A stretch of 64,000 nt of DNA from Bradyrhizobium sp. WBAH42 (GTDB taxonomy: Bacteria; Pseudomonadota; Alphaproteobacteria; Rhizobiales; Xanthobacteraceae), in NCBI RefSeq assembly GCF_024585265.1, contig NZ_CP036533.1:4039001-4103000 (forward strand), read 5' to 3'. Of the stretch, positions 63,492-64,000 are shown piece by piece; positions within the stretch are counted from its first letter, which is position 1; every line of letters begins with the position of its first letter. Position numbers and translations under genes: made by a program. The notes below the pieces were generated by a model, which had not been told where the DNA came from, did no database searches, and saw only the letters and a list, made by a program, of their open reading frames with translations.

Positions 63492-63516
63492 AACGTGCGG
63501 AAGGTATGTTCGTTCC
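63492..63516 (-). promoter_or_regulatory. EcfG-type general stress promoter for inositol-phosphate synthase
   Basis: On the minus strand GGAAC (63516-63512) is followed after exactly 16 bases by CGTT (63495-63492), the alphaproteobacterial EcfG consensus GGAAC-N16/17-CGTT. Transcription would begin about 63485, giving a leader near 67 bases. The -35 part belongs to a 13-base motif (AGGAACGAACAT and flanks) repeated upstream of the epimerase unit at 56845-56857. Confidence 0.75.
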
Positions 63517-63624
63517 TGGAAAGGCGGTGCGAGCGGCAGGGCTTGGGCGATTCATCGCGACAAAATGCGACGTGCTTAACATGGGATAGATTCCCGAACC
63601 GCCAACCGGGAACGAACAGCTTTC

Positions 63625-63771
63625 ATGATGAAGATGAAGAAGATGATGCTCGCCTCGCACGACCGCTTCGAATCTGCCGCGAAGAACCAATCATTCCGGC
63701 CCGCGTTTGTCGGCCAATGGTTCGGTGCGGTACGGGCTCATCGCCCGGTTCGTCAAAGAGAGGTGACATGA
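63625..63771 (+). CDS. Possible 48-residue protein coupled to the next gene
   Basis: Short frame starting MMKMKKMMLASHDRFE and ending with a stop that overlaps the next ATG as ATGA, the coupling used throughout this window. The start has no clear ribosome site (GGGAA lies 13 bases upstream), and no domain is recognisable. It could be a leader peptide or chance. The rest of the 349-base gap 63419-63767 holds the EcfG promoter and tandem repeats on the minus strand. Confidence 0.25.
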   Translation: MMKMKKMMLASHDRFESAAKNQSFRPAFVGQWFGAVRAHRPVRQREVT

Positions 63772-64000
63772 CGTCGACGGCGCCCGGTTGCTGGGCGGAG
63801 GCGATCAGGGCGGGCGATTTCGCGCGCGCCTGGATGATCAACGATCGTGATCTGCTGGAGATCGCACATCCGCCGAAGCACACCGGTCCGCGCCATCTCC
63901 AGCGCATCTGGCGCGGCGAGGACCTCAAGGACAAGCACGTGCTGGTGCGCTGCTATCACGGGCTCGGCGACACCATCCAGTTCCTGCGCTTCATGAGCCC
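63768..64000 (+). CDS. Glycosyltransferase-like protein (3' truncated by window edge)
   Basis: First 77 residues of a gene reading out of the window. AGAGAGG precedes the ATG by 4 bases. Residues 16-30 (AGDFARAWMINDRDL) and then RWCYHGLGDTIQFLRFM-type sequence (read as VRCYHGLGDTIQFLRFM near residues 63-77) resemble the GLGDTIQF motif of heptosyltransferase/GT9-like proteins that often carry tetratricopeptide repeats. It is divergent from the inositol-phosphate synthase gene and so may be a further member of the glycoside cluster. Confidence 0.65.
   Translation, partial: MTSTAPGCWAEAIRAGDFARAWMINDRDLLEIAHPPKHTGPRHLQRIWRGEDLKDKHVLVRCYHGLGDTIQFLRFMS

Overview
The window reads as the chromosome of a high-GC alphaproteobacterium of the Bradyrhizobium type. 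The grounds are pervasive GC-rich codon use with long shadow reading frames on the opposite strand, very dense ABC importers, translationally coupled (ATGA/GTGA) operons, a formate dehydrogenase locus with the accessory genes typical of that group, and a near-perfect EcfG-type general-stress promoter. I see no tRNA, rRNA, CRISPR array, phage gene or insertion sequence.

Layout. (1) 1-3380: the end of an oligopeptide/dipeptide-type ABC importer (two permeases, two ATPases). (2) 3385-14231, minus strand: an eleven-gene catabolic operon. It joins a ribose-type ABC importer to an FAD-linked oxidase, an intradiol (hydroxyquinol-type) dioxygenase, a 3-hydroxyisobutyrate-dehydrogenase-like enzyme, an amidohydrolase, maleylacetate reductase and two small ferredoxin-fold proteins. 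A divergent LysR regulator (14339) probably controls it. (3) 15276-20464: a xylulokinase and a second ribose/xylose-type ABC importer. (4) 20626-22855: a MarR regulator and a class A flavin monooxygenase, with a candidate operator between them. (5) 22852-29945: a polysaccharide-related group (beta-propeller protein, GT4 glycosyltransferase, flippase, flavoprotein, GNAT/BcsL acyltransferase). (6) 30262-32498: small membrane or secreted proteins and a WD40-cytochrome c fusion.

(7) 32548-43842: a respiratory, Tat-exported, cysteine-type formate dehydrogenase (alpha, Fe-S beta, cytochrome b gamma). Its accessory genes are a poly-ferredoxin, a biotin/lipoate-ligase-like protein, four DUF proteins, a TorD chaperone with a DNA-binding-like head, and a 69-residue Tat protein. 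(8) 44282-47699: a nickel/cobalt permease and a TonB-dependent receptor behind a perfect NikR operator, which points to nickel uptake.

(9) 47745-63418, minus strand: fifteen genes in two back-to-back transcription units. They encode inositol-phosphate synthase, a histidine phosphatase, a sugar nucleotidyltransferase, three nucleotide-sugar epimerases/decarboxylases, four CgeB-like glycosyltransferases, a GT4 enzyme, a B12-binding radical SAM enzyme, a methyltransferase, phosphopentomutase and a glycosidase with an apparently permuted barrel. The upstream regions of the two units share a 13-base motif, which in one case is part of an EcfG-type promoter. I read this as a stress-induced pathway for an unusual, possibly inositol-containing, modified oligosaccharide or glycoside. 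It is the strongest candidate here for an undescribed system.
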